From Phenylobacterium aquaticum (GTDB lineage: Bacteria > Pseudomonadota > Alphaproteobacteria > Caulobacterales > Caulobacteraceae), in NCBI GenBank assembly GCA_947378305.1, contig CANCJJ010000001.1:186001-250000 (forward strand): 64,000 nt of DNA, given 5' to 3'. Every line of letters starts with the position of its first letter. Position 1 is the stretch's first letter. The notes under the pieces were generated by a model. It had not been told where the DNA came from. It saw only the letters and a program-made list of their open reading frames with translations, and did no database searches. Position numbers and translations under genes: made by a program. Below, one piece after another: positions 29,142 through 36,130 of this stretch.

Positions 29142-29155
29142 AAAAATTCGATGAT
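29116..29155 (+). repeat. Left attachment-like repeat inside tRNA-Gly
   Basis: The 40-bp segment from the tRNA T arm through CCA and 14 bases beyond (ending ttcgatgat) recurs at 30015-30054 with a single T-to-C difference. The geometry matches attL/attR repeats formed by integration at a tRNA 3' end. Confidence 0.85.
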
Positions 29156-29221
29156 CCACAACATGCGGACGAGACCATGGGGCTTAGGTCCCTCACGGGC
29201 GTAAACCAATTTGGGCGGCTA

Positions 29222-29236
29222 TTCCCATGGCGGGAA
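29222..29236. promoter_or_regulatory. HigA-type operator O1
   Basis: The sequence ttccc-atggc-gggaa is an inverted repeat identical in its arms to O2, 26 bp downstream centre to centre. Paired TTCCC-N5-GGGAA sites suggest binding by two antitoxin dimers. Confidence 0.6.
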
Positions 29237-29243
29237 CTCTTGC

Positions 29244-29272
29244 TTGATTCCCAAATTGGGAACTGGTATTAA
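29244..29272 (+). promoter_or_regulatory. higBA promoter
   Basis: A -35 ttgatt and -10 tattaa are separated by exactly 17 bases, and operator O2 lies in the spacer. The predicted start is at about 29279, the A of the higB ATG, so the mRNA would be leaderless. Confidence 0.6.
29248..29262. promoter_or_regulatory. HigA-type operator O2 inside the promoter spacer
   Basis: The sequence ttcccaa-a-ttgggaa is a perfect 7-bp inverted repeat around one base, sharing the TTCCC-N5-GGGAA form with O1. Its position between -35 and -10 would block RNA polymerase directly. Confidence 0.65.
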
Positions 29273-29278
29273 CGTCCA

Positions 29279-29581
29279 ATGAGACTGATTGCCCGCTCGA
29301 CCCTGGCAGCCTTCTGGGAGCTTCATCCCGAATCGAAAGCGTCACTGGAGCACTGGATTGCCGTCACCTCGAAGGCGCAATGGCAGACTGCGAGTGAGGT
29401 GCAGGCGTCCTTTTCGAAGGCAAGGGTGCTGAATGGCTCGCGCGTGCGCTTCGAAGTTGCGGGCGGTCATTATCGATTGATCGTCGCCTTCAAGTTTGAG
29501 GCGCAGATCGCCTTTGTAAAATTCATCGGCACGCACAAGCAGTACGATGCCATAGATGCGCTGACGGTCAGCGCCTTCTGA
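29279..29581 (+). CDS. higB: HigB-type mRNA interferase toxin
   Basis: HigB is a RelE-superfamily ribosome-dependent endoribonuclease. The 100-residue product has the HigB pattern. It begins MRLIARSTLAAFWELHPESK and has a central helix with ASLEHWIAVTSKAQWQTASEV. The catalytic sheet is RVRFEVAGGHYRLIVAFKFEAQIAFVKFIGTHKQYDAID. The toxin-first order, with higA 11 bp downstream, is typical of higBA. The ORF starts right at the predicted transcription start. Codon use differs from that of the neighbours, suggesting acquisition. Confidence 0.93.
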   Translation: MRLIARSTLAAFWELHPESKASLEHWIAVTSKAQWQTASEVQASFSKARVLNGSRVRFEVAGGHYRLIVAFKFEAQIAFVKFIGTHKQYDAIDALTVSAF

Positions 29582-29592
29582 GGACCCGACCC

Positions 29593-29958
29593 ATGGATAT
29601 TTTCCCGATCAGAACCGACAATGACCATCGCGCGGCGGTGCAGGAAATCGAGCGGCTGTGGGATGCCGAGGCGGGAAGCGAAGCCTTCAACCGCCTCGAC
29701 GTTCTCGCCACCCTGGTGGACGCCTATGAAGCCAAACGCTGGCCGGTGGCCGACCTCGACCCTGTCGATACCATCAAGGCGGACATGGAGCTCAATGGCC
29801 GCTCCCTTGGCGACCTGACCAAGGTTATCGGCAAGAGCCGGGCAACCGAAATCCTCAAGCGCCGTCGTCCCTTGACCCTCGGAATGATCCGAAAACTCCA
29901 CAATGCCTGGCACATTCCAGCCGATCGCCTTGTGGCTGAGTATGAAACAACAAGTTGA
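29593..29958 (+). CDS. higA: HigA-type antitoxin
   Basis: HigA is the HTH antitoxin that neutralises HigB and represses the higBA promoter. The 121-residue protein has an N-terminal HigB-binding region (DNDHRAAVQEIERLWDAEAG). A C-terminal XRE-like helix-turn-helix follows (MELNGRSLGDLTKVIGKSRATEILKRRRPLTLGMIRKLHNAW). It follows higB by 11 bp. The two TTCCC-N5-GGGAA sites upstream of higB are its probable operators. Confidence 0.93.
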   Translation: MDIFPIRTDNDHRAAVQEIERLWDAEAGSEAFNRLDVLATLVDAYEAKRWPVADLDPVDTIKADMELNGRSLGDLTKVIGKSRATEILKRRRPLTLGMIRKLHNAWHIPADRLVAEYETTS

Positions 29959-30014
29959 GTGAGGCGGGGTTTCTGATTTTTGCGGCGGTAATCGCCCCAT
30001 GCAGGGTTAGGGCT

Positions 30015-30054
30015 GAGTTCGAATCTCTCCGCCCGCTCCAAAAAATTCGATGAT
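30015..30054 (+). repeat. Right attachment-like repeat (tRNA-Gly 3' end copy)
   Basis: The segment gagttcgaatctctcc...ttcgatgat repeats 29116-29155 with one mismatch (C at 30029 for T at 29130). No complete tRNA precedes it, since the sequence upstream (gcagggttagggct) does not form D or anticodon arms. Confidence 0.85.
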
Positions 30055-30100
30055 ACCGCCTCGAGATCGATGACGGGCATCCCGGCCACCGGGCGCGCGA

Positions 30101-32017
30101 CTAGGACATATCCCCCAAATCCCGCTGAACCGCCGCCAGGACGCTTGCCCAGTCGCCCGGAACGGCCTGCCGGTAAAGTCTCAGGCTGGAATACCAGGGG
30201 CTGTCGGTCCGGTCTAATTGCCAGCGCCAGTCGGGGCTGTAGGGCAGGAGCAGCCAGGTGGGTCGGCCCAGGGCTCCGCTTAAATGCGCCACGGAGGTGT
30301 CCACGCTGATGATCAGGTCCATTTGGTCACACAGGGCCGCGGTATCGGTGAAATCCGTTAGCGCCGCCCCGGGCCAGAGGATGTCCGGGCGCCGGGCCAG
30401 GGCGGGGCGATCAGCCTCCCGCAGGTCCTTTTGCAGGCAGACATAGGTGGGACCGAGCGGAAGGGCCGGGATGAGGGTGTCCAGGGCCAGGCTGCGGTTT
30501 CGGTCATTCCTGTGCAGGGTGCCGCCGCTCCAGACCAGGCCTACGCGGGGTCCGGGGCGTCCCTCTAGCCAGGCGTCCCAGGCCAGGATCTTTGCCGGGT
30601 CGGCCTTCAGATAGGGACCGGGATCAGGCAGGGTCTCCGCCCGCGCGCCCAGGGCCAGGGGCAGGCTGAGCAGGGGGCAGTGCAGGTTGATCGGCGGCAG
30701 GGGCGATCCGCGTTCGACAATCTGGTCTACACCCTCCAGGGTCTTGAACAGGTCGTACAGGGCAGGTTCAGCCTCCAGCACTACCCGCGCACCCCGGGCC
30801 TTGAGATCAACCATATAGCGGCAAAACTGCAGGCTATCGCCCAGGCCCTGTTCGGTGTGGACCAGCAGGGTCTTGCCTGCCAGATCGACCTCACCCCGCC
30901 AGAGCGGCGCGTCAAGGCCTCGCGGAATCAGACCGAGCCCCGGCACCCGCCAGCGCCACTCATAGAGGGGAAGGCCCACTTCAAAGTCTCCGGCCACCAG
31001 ACAGGCCAGCCCCTTGCCCCAGTGCGCCTCCGCCAGGTCAGGTGCCAGGCTGATGGCACGGTCAAAGCTCTCACAGGCGGCGGCAATCTGGCGGGAATCG
31101 GTGAGCAGATTTCCCCGATTAGACCAGGCCTGAGCATGGTTGGGGTTGAGGGCCAGGGCCTGGTCCAGGCTGGCCAGGGCGGCCTCGAGCCTGCCCTGGC
31201 CCCTGAGCACAACCGCCTGGTTGAGCCAGGCCTCCGGATCGTCCGGGTGCAGGCCAATCGCCCTCTCGCAGCTTTGGAGCGCTTCGTCCCACCGCCCCAG
31301 ATCCTGAAGCACCATGGCCCGGTTCGACCAGACCAGGGGTGAATTGGCCTCCAGACTAAGGGCCAGGTCATAGGCCCCAAGCGCTGCGTCGGGCTGGTTC
31401 AGGCCCTTCAGGACATTGCCGCGATTGGCATGGGCGGCGGCATTTTCGGGCTCCAGACCGATGGCGCGGTCACAGGCAATCAGAGCCCCCTCAAGATTGC
31501 CCTGGGACCGCAAGATGGCCCCTAGGTTTAACCAGGCCGGAACCATGTCCGGGGCATTCAGGAGGGCCTGTTCATAGCAGGCAAGCGCGGCCTCAGCCTC
31601 GCCCCGGACCTGAAGCAGGACGCCCAGATTGAACTGGGCATTCGCCTGGGTCGGGTCCAGGCTCAAGGCCTGCCGGAAGGCCAGGATCGCTGCGTCCGGC
31701 TGGTCCAGCGCCTGCAAGGCAAGGCCCCGGTTGGCGTGGAGCGGGCCATTGTCAGGCACCTGGACAATGGCGAGATCGTACAGGTCGAGGGCCCGGGCAG
31801 GGTCGGCGGTCTGATAGGCCAGTATGCCCGCCAACTGGAGGGCTTCGGCATGTTCGGGGGCGGCCACCAGAACCTCGGCGTAAATCGCTCCGGCTTCGGT
31901 CAGAGCGCCGGCCTGATGCAGGGCCATGGCCCGCTGCAGGAGGTCAATAAATTCGGGGGAGCGCGCAGGCGACATGGCGGGTCCCGTTTGGAGGATTAAG
32001 GCCGCTTTGGATACCAT
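30101..32017 (-). CDS. TPR-repeat protein with glycosyltransferase-9-like domain
   Basis: The 638-residue protein has about ten tandem TPR units over residues 20-370, each near 34 residues with the N-P-x-x-A pattern (for example LNPNHAQAWSNRGNLLTDSR). A C-terminal domain of about 250 residues resembles heptosyltransferase/GT9-type glycosyltransferases (WRGEVDLAGKTLLVHTEQGLGDSLQFCRYM, then VGLVWSGGTLHRNDRNRSL and IISVDTSVAHLSGALGRPTW). TPR-GT proteins of this kind act on cell-surface or protein-linked glycans; the acceptor is unknown. The ATG at 32017 has a gggag site seven bases upstream; Met15 (31975) is the alternative. It is the first gene after the mini-island. Confidence 0.82.
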   Translation of the reverse strand: MVSKAALILQTGPAMSPARSPEFIDLLQRAMALHQAGALTEAGAIYAEVLVAAPEHAEALQLAGILAYQTADPARALDLYDLAIVQVPDNGPLHANRGLALQALDQPDAAILAFRQALSLDPTQANAQFNLGVLLQVRGEAEAALACYEQALLNAPDMVPAWLNLGAILRSQGNLEGALIACDRAIGLEPENAAAHANRGNVLKGLNQPDAALGAYDLALSLEANSPLVWSNRAMVLQDLGRWDEALQSCERAIGLHPDDPEAWLNQAVVLRGQGRLEAALASLDQALALNPNHAQAWSNRGNLLTDSRQIAAACESFDRAISLAPDLAEAHWGKGLACLVAGDFEVGLPLYEWRWRVPGLGLIPRGLDAPLWRGEVDLAGKTLLVHTEQGLGDSLQFCRYMVDLKARGARVVLEAEPALYDLFKTLEGVDQIVERGSPLPPINLHCPLLSLPLALGARAETLPDPGPYLKADPAKILAWDAWLEGRPGPRVGLVWSGGTLHRNDRNRSLALDTLIPALPLGPTYVCLQKDLREADRPALARRPDILWPGAALTDFTDTAALCDQMDLIISVDTSVAHLSGALGRPTWLLLPYSPDWRWQLDRTDSPWYSSLRLYRQAVPGDWASVLAAVQRDLGDMS

Positions 32018-32118
32018 GCGCAGACTCCCGCGAACAGCCGGGGCCGGGCTTGCAGATTTTAGATTTGTTTTTGCCTCCGGACTGGGTCAAATCGGCAAAA
32101 CAACAGGATGCTGACCCC

Positions 32119-33276
32119 ATGAACCCCCAGGCTGAATTTGACATCATCGTCTATGGCGCAACCGGCTTTACCGGTCGGCTGGTGGCAGAGCACCTCGCCC
32201 AGGTCTATGGCGTCGGCGGCAAGGTCAAGTGGGCCATGGCGGGTCGGTCAGCGACCAAGCTGGTGGAGGTGCGGGACGAGATCGGTGCGCCTGCGGACAC
32301 GCCCCTGATCGTGGCCGATGCCACGGACCCGGCCTCGATTCGGGCCCTGGTCGGACGGACCAAGGCGGTAGTGACCACGGTCGGACCCTATCAGCTCTAT
32401 GGCTCGGACCTGGTGTCCGCCTGTGCCGCCGCAGGCACCGACTATCTGGACCTGTCTGGCGAACCCACCTGGATGGCGGAAATGATTACGGCCCACGAAG
32501 CCGCCGCCAAGGCCAGCGGTGCCCGCATTCTGTTCTCCTGCGGTTTCGACTCCATCCCCTTCGAACTGGGCGTCTTTCTGGTCCAGGGCATTGCCCGCAA
32601 GCGGCTTGGCCACCCCGTGGCACGGGTCAAGGGGCGGGTCCGGGACATGCGCGGGGGCCTGTCGGGGGGCACAGCGGCCAGTGGCAAGGCCACCATGGCC
32701 GCCCTTCAGAAAAACCCGGCCCTCATGGCTGTCCTGTTTAATCCCTTCGCCCTGACCCCGGGCTTTCAGGGCCCTGAACAGCCCAAGGGGGACACGGTAG
32801 CCTTTGACGCCGATGTCGGGGCCGAGGTGGGTCCCTTCATGATGGCCACCATCAATACAAAGAACATTCACCGGTCGAACCTCTTGCAGGGCCACGCCTA
32901 TGGCCAGGACCTGGCCTATGACGAAATGGCCATCATCACGCCGGGGGCCCAGACCGATTTCACCGATCTCGGTGGCGCGGGTGGTCCCCAGCCCGGCGAG
33001 GGCCCCAGCAAGGCTGAGCGTGAGGCGGGCTTCTATGACCTGTTGTTCGTCGGCATTGATGCCGATGGCACCTCCGTCAAGGGCTCGGTGCGCGGCGACA
33101 AGGACCCCGGCTATGGCTCCACCTCGAAGATGATCGCCGAGACGGCCATCTGCCTGGTCCTGGAATCCCCCGAGGTTGCCGGGGGCATCTGGACTCCCGG
33201 CGCGGCCCTGGGCCAGAAGCTGGTGGACCGCCTGGCGGCCCATGCGGGCCTGGTCTTCACTGACGAAACGGCCTGA
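32119..33276 (+). CDS. Saccharopine dehydrogenase-like NAD(P)-binding protein
   Basis: The 385-residue protein begins MNPQAEFDIIVYGATGFTGR, the Rossmann GxTGFTG motif of the saccharopine-dehydrogenase superfamily (trans-acting enoyl reductase group). TTVGPYQLYGSDLVSACAAAGTDYLDLSGE and ILFSCGFDSIPFELGVFLV are typical. Related mycobacterial proteins act in lipid synthesis as trans-enoyl reductases; here the substrate is unknown. The track ORF starts 23 codons earlier. The ATG at 32119 (after a weak caggatgctgaccc leader) matches family starts. It is divergent from the TPR gene and convergent with the following lipoprotein. Confidence 0.87.
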   Translation: MNPQAEFDIIVYGATGFTGRLVAEHLAQVYGVGGKVKWAMAGRSATKLVEVRDEIGAPADTPLIVADATDPASIRALVGRTKAVVTTVGPYQLYGSDLVSACAAAGTDYLDLSGEPTWMAEMITAHEAAAKASGARILFSCGFDSIPFELGVFLVQGIARKRLGHPVARVKGRVRDMRGGLSGGTAASGKATMAALQKNPALMAVLFNPFALTPGFQGPEQPKGDTVAFDADVGAEVGPFMMATINTKNIHRSNLLQGHAYGQDLAYDEMAIITPGAQTDFTDLGGAGGPQPGEGPSKAEREAGFYDLLFVGIDADGTSVKGSVRGDKDPGYGSTSKMIAETAICLVLESPEVAGGIWTPGAALGQKLVDRLAAHAGLVFTDETA

Positions 33277-33297
33277 CAAAGACCGGGTAAAGGGGCC

Positions 33298-33882
33298 CTA
33301 GCGGACCCGTCCGTCAACCGGACGCTGAAGCTTGGGGCCGACCTTTTCCAGGACGGCGCGGGCATCGAACTGGGCCGGATCTTCTGCGGACTTGGGGCCC
33401 TTGCCGACGAGAATTTCTGCCGTCGCCGTGAACTTTTCCACGGAGGTGACGTCGAGGCTGTTGTCGAAGACGGGGCCGGTCTGCCACGGGTCAAGGTTCC
33501 GCCAGCCATAGCGGGACCCGTAATAATGCCAGGTGGGGCTCCAATAGCCCATGCCATAGACATAATAAGGCGAGACCGACTGGATTCGGGCCATGGAGGT
33601 CTTGTCTGTGGCGCGATTGACCAGGGTAAAGTGATCAAAGCCCGCCTCGACGGTCAGCTCGGCCGCGCGATAGAGCAGATAGGTCTCGACGGTCTCGCGG
33701 GAGGTCAGGGTATTGCCGCTGAAGCTGACCCGGTACCGTCCCGGCTCGATTTGCGTGTCTGAATATCCACCGGCCACCGCCGAATGTTTCAGAATGGGCT
33801 GATAGGGCGTTGCCGTACCGCAGGCTGCGAGGGTCCCGATCAGGAACAGGCTGGCCGCCAGGGCAAATGATCTACGGATCAT
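33298..33882 (-). CDS. CC0125/CC1285-type envelope lipoprotein
   Basis: The 194-residue protein starts MIRRSFALAASLFLIGTLAA and has a lipobox LAAC followed by GTATPYQ. The central region GYSDTQIEPGRYRVSFSGNTLTSRETVETYLLYRAAELTVEAGFDHFTLVN matches a lipoprotein family that I recall as named after Caulobacter CC0125/CC1285, of unknown function. A Tyr/Trp-rich stretch follows (YYVYGMGYWSPTWHYYGSRYGW). The track start is four codons earlier at 33894; ATG 33882 gives a cleaner signal peptide. It is a single minus-strand gene between convergent and codirectional neighbours. Confidence 0.8.
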   Translation of the reverse strand: MIRRSFALAASLFLIGTLAACGTATPYQPILKHSAVAGGYSDTQIEPGRYRVSFSGNTLTSRETVETYLLYRAAELTVEAGFDHFTLVNRATDKTSMARIQSVSPYYVYGMGYWSPTWHYYGSRYGWRNLDPWQTGPVFDNSLDVTSVEKFTATAEILVGKGPKSAEDPAQFDARAVLEKVGPKLQRPVDGRVR

Positions 33883-33962
33883 GTCAGTCTCCAATTCCTC
33901 AGTAAGCCTAACCCGGATCAGAACCAGCCCCCTTGACCAGGGTCAAGAGGGCCGGATTTAGT

Positions 33963-34367
33963 CTAGATTACGCCGCCATGCAGCAGATGCACGACCGCCT
34001 GATAAAGCGCCCCGAACAACAGGCCCGCGGTGGCCAGGGTCTGGACCATGAAGCCCAGCTCGCGCTTGGACGCATCCTTGGAATAGCCCAGGGCGTAAAG
34101 CACGCGCCCGACAATCCAGACCAGTCCGACCAGGGCGGCAAGCTTGTCGTTCCAGTAGGCGGCAAAGAGCCAGAGGGACGCCAAAAAGATGGGCAGCCAC
34201 TCCAGGGTATTGGCCTGAACGCGGACATAGCGCTCCAGCAGGGGATCGCCGGTCATGGCCGGGGCAGAAATACCAACCTGCCGGCGGACGCCGCCAATCC
34301 GGACCCCCATCCAGACATAGGCCAGCAGGGCCAGCAAGGTGACCAGGGCCGTTGCGTTATAAGTCAT
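33963..34367 (-). CDS. MAPEG-family membrane protein
   Basis: The 134-residue integral membrane protein has four hydrophobic helices: LVTLLALLAYVWMGVRIGGV, LEWLPIFLASLWLFAAY, LAALVGLVWIVGRVLYALGY and LATAGLLFGALYQAVVHLL. The central VQANTLEWLPIFLASLWLF and VGRVLYALGYSKDASKRELGF are characteristic of MAPEG proteins (glutathione-linked eicosanoid/glutathione metabolism). The exact activity is unknown. It lies between the lipoprotein and argG on the minus strand. Confidence 0.9.
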   Translation of the reverse strand: MTYNATALVTLLALLAYVWMGVRIGGVRRQVGISAPAMTGDPLLERYVRVQANTLEWLPIFLASLWLFAAYWNDKLAALVGLVWIVGRVLYALGYSKDASKRELGFMVQTLATAGLLFGALYQAVVHLLHGGVI

Positions 34368-34426
34368 GAGATCGCTCCTCCGATTTTTCTCGGCGGGAGT
34401 GTGCCACGGCCTTCCCTAAGCGGGTC

Positions 34427-35656
34427 CTAACGCCGATTGCGCTGATCCCGCTTGGCGGCGACCCGCAGGCGCAGGGCATTGAGCTTGATAAAGCCTGCCG
34501 CATCCCGATGGTCATAGGCCACCTTGCCCTCTTCAAAGGTCACCAGATCCTGGTCATAGAGCGACCAGGGGCTCGTGCGCCCGATGATGGAGACATTGCC
34601 CTTGTAGAGCTTGACCCGGACCTGACCGGTTACATGACGTTGGCTGTAATCAATGGCCGCCTGCAGCATTTCCCGCTCGGGCGCGAACCAGAAGCCATTG
34701 TAGATGAGCGAGGCATATTTCGGCATCAGCTCGTCCTTGAGGTGCATGGAGCCCCGATCCAGGGTGATGCTCTCAATCCCGCGATGGGCCGCCAGCAGGA
34801 TTGTGCCGCCCGGCGTCTCATAAACGCCCCGGGACTTCATGCCGACAAAGCGGTTTTCAACCAGGTCCAGTCGCCCCACGCCATTGTCGTGGCCCAGCGT
34901 GTTCAGGTGGGTCAGCAGGGTGGCCGGGGACATGGCAACCCCGTCGATCGCCACCGGATCGCCATGCTCGAAATCCAGGGTAAAGACGGTTGGCTTGTCC
35001 GGCGCATCCTCCGGAGATATCGTCCGCATGTGAACAAATTCAGGGGCCTCGACCGCCGGGTCTTCCAGAACCTTGCCCTCGGACGAGGAATGCAGCAGGT
35101 TGGCATCGACACTGAAGGGGGCCTCGCCGCGCTTGTCCTTCGTGATCTGGATCTGGTGCTTTTCCGCAAATTCCAGCAGGGCCTCACGGCTCTTGAAGTC
35201 CCACTCCCGCCAGGGGGCAATAACGTGAATGTCGGGCTCAAGGGCATAATAGCCGAGCTCGAAGCGCACCTGATCATTTCCCTTGCCCGTCGCGCCATGG
35301 CTGACCGCGTCGGCACCGGTCAGACGGGCGATTTCGATCTGGCGCTTGGCGATCAGCGGCCGGGCGATGGAGGTGCCCAGCAGATACTGGCCTTCATAGA
35401 CCGTATTGGCCCGGAACATGGGAAAGACGAAATCCCGGACAAATTCTTCGCGCACATCCTCGATGAAGATGTTTTCGGGCTTAACCCCGGCGGCCAGCGC
35501 CTTGGCCCGGGCCGGTTCGATTTCCTCGCCCTGACCCAGGTCGGCCGTAAAGGTCACGACCTCGGCCCCGTATTCGGTCTGGAGCCATTTCAGAATGATG
35601 GAGGTGTCCAATCCGCCGGAATAGGCGAGCACGACTTTCTTGATTTGGGCGGCCAT
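34427..35656 (-). CDS. argG: Argininosuccinate synthase
   Basis: ArgG joins citrulline and aspartate with ATP in arginine synthesis. The 409-residue protein carries the PP-loop [20 protein letters not shown] at residue 7, then [33 protein letters not shown] and [26 protein letters not shown]. The later [25 protein letters not shown] confirms the class. A perfect palindrome (cgcctttaaaggcg) lies 30 bp upstream of the ATG and might be regulatory. Confidence 0.98.
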   Translation of the reverse strand: MAAQIKKVVLAYSGGLDTSIILKWLQTEYGAEVVTFTADLGQGEEIEPARAKALAAGVKPENIFIEDVREEFVRDFVFPMFRANTVYEGQYLLGTSIARPLIAKRQIEIARLTGADAVSHGATGKGNDQVRFELGYYALEPDIHVIAPWREWDFKSREALLEFAEKHQIQITKDKRGEAPFSVDANLLHSSSEGKVLEDPAVEAPEFVHMRTISPEDAPDKPTVFTLDFEHGDPVAIDGVAMSPATLLTHLNTLGHDNGVGRLDLVENRFVGMKSRGVYETPGGTILLAAHRGIESITLDRGSMHLKDELMPKYASLIYNGFWFAPEREMLQAAIDYSQRHVTGQVRVKLYKGNVSIIGRTSPWSLYDQDLVTFEEGKVAYDHRDAAGFIKLNALRLRVAAKRDQRNRR

Positions 35657-35685
35657 GGGGACATCCTCGATAGGGGTTTCAGGCG

Positions 35686-35699
35686 CGCCTTTAAAGGCG
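35686..35699. promoter_or_regulatory. Palindrome upstream of argG
   Basis: The sequence cgcctttaaaggcg is a perfect 14-bp palindrome about 30 bp before the argG start. It could be an operator or an mRNA hairpin; no regulator is assigned. Confidence 0.35.
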
Positions 35700-35752
35700 A
35701 ACGAGGGAACTTCACAAGGGCTAGCGTGCCCTTCAACAAAAAAGGCGGCGAA

Positions 35753-36130
35753 TTAGAGCCCGGGGGCAGGCTTGAGCGCGCCCTCTGCCTCCAGGACACC
35801 GAGGGCGGCCTTTAGCCAGCGCAGGTGAGCCACGGCCAGCAGGGGGGCGACCAGGGCGCGGATGCCGAACAGGATCATGACCTGGTCCGGAGCGGCATGG
35901 GGGGAGCGGTTCCCCACCACCAGGGCAAGACCCAGCACAAAGCCTGCGACCGGCATGATCAACAAGGCCAGGTTCCGTTTCAGCCGGACCCCCGGCCCGC
36001 CATCCTGGCGGAAGGTCATGGGCAGGGTTGTCTCCGGCGAGATCCGAGTCCAGGCGGCACGGGTGGCCGAGGCCATGACCGACAGGGCCAGAATCCACAG
36101 GACGTCGCCAATCACACTGAAGAGGGACAT
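35753..36130 (-). CDS. Small inner-membrane protein coupled to kup
   Basis: The 125-residue protein has three to four hydrophobic stretches (SLFSVIGDVLWILALSVMAS, LALLIMPVAGFVLGLALVVG and VMILFGIRALVAPLLAVAHL). No known family is recognised. Its ATG overlaps the kup stop by one base (TGATG), indicating translational coupling with the potassium transporter. It may be an accessory or regulatory subunit, but that is inference. Confidence 0.7.
   Translation of the reverse strand: MSLFSVIGDVLWILALSVMASATRAAWTRISPETTLPMTFRQDGGPGVRLKRNLALLIMPVAGFVLGLALVVGNRSPHAAPDQVMILFGIRALVAPLLAVAHLRWLKAALGVLEAEGALKPAPGL

Larger units (their letters stand above)
29116..30054. mobile_element. 0.9-kb higBA mini-island at tRNA-Gly
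   Basis: A 39/40-bp direct repeat of the tRNA-Gly 3' end brackets 859 bp that contain only higB, higA and their operator region. No integrase is present. The higB coding sequence uses many GCG alanine codons, whereas neighbouring genes strongly prefer GCC. It is probably a remnant of, or passenger from, an integrative element. A degenerated second tRNA-Gly copy is the alternative. Confidence 0.7.

Noticed and set aside
28924-29196. Minus-strand ORF of 90 aa across tRNA-Gly
   Set aside because: The motif RAKRFELSTPTLARL is the familiar spurious translation of an antisense tRNA.
29142-29278. LexA box controlling higBA, as described for Caulobacter higBA
   Set aside because: No GTTC-N7-GTTC is present here; only the TTCCC-N5-GGGAA repeats are seen.
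29724-30089. Minus-strand ORF of 121 aa across the right tRNA repeat and higA
   Set aside because: Same tRNA-derived artefact (FLERAERFELS) and antisense to higA.
34508-35815. Plus-strand ORF of 435 aa opposite argG
   Set aside because: Shadow of argininosuccinate synthase.
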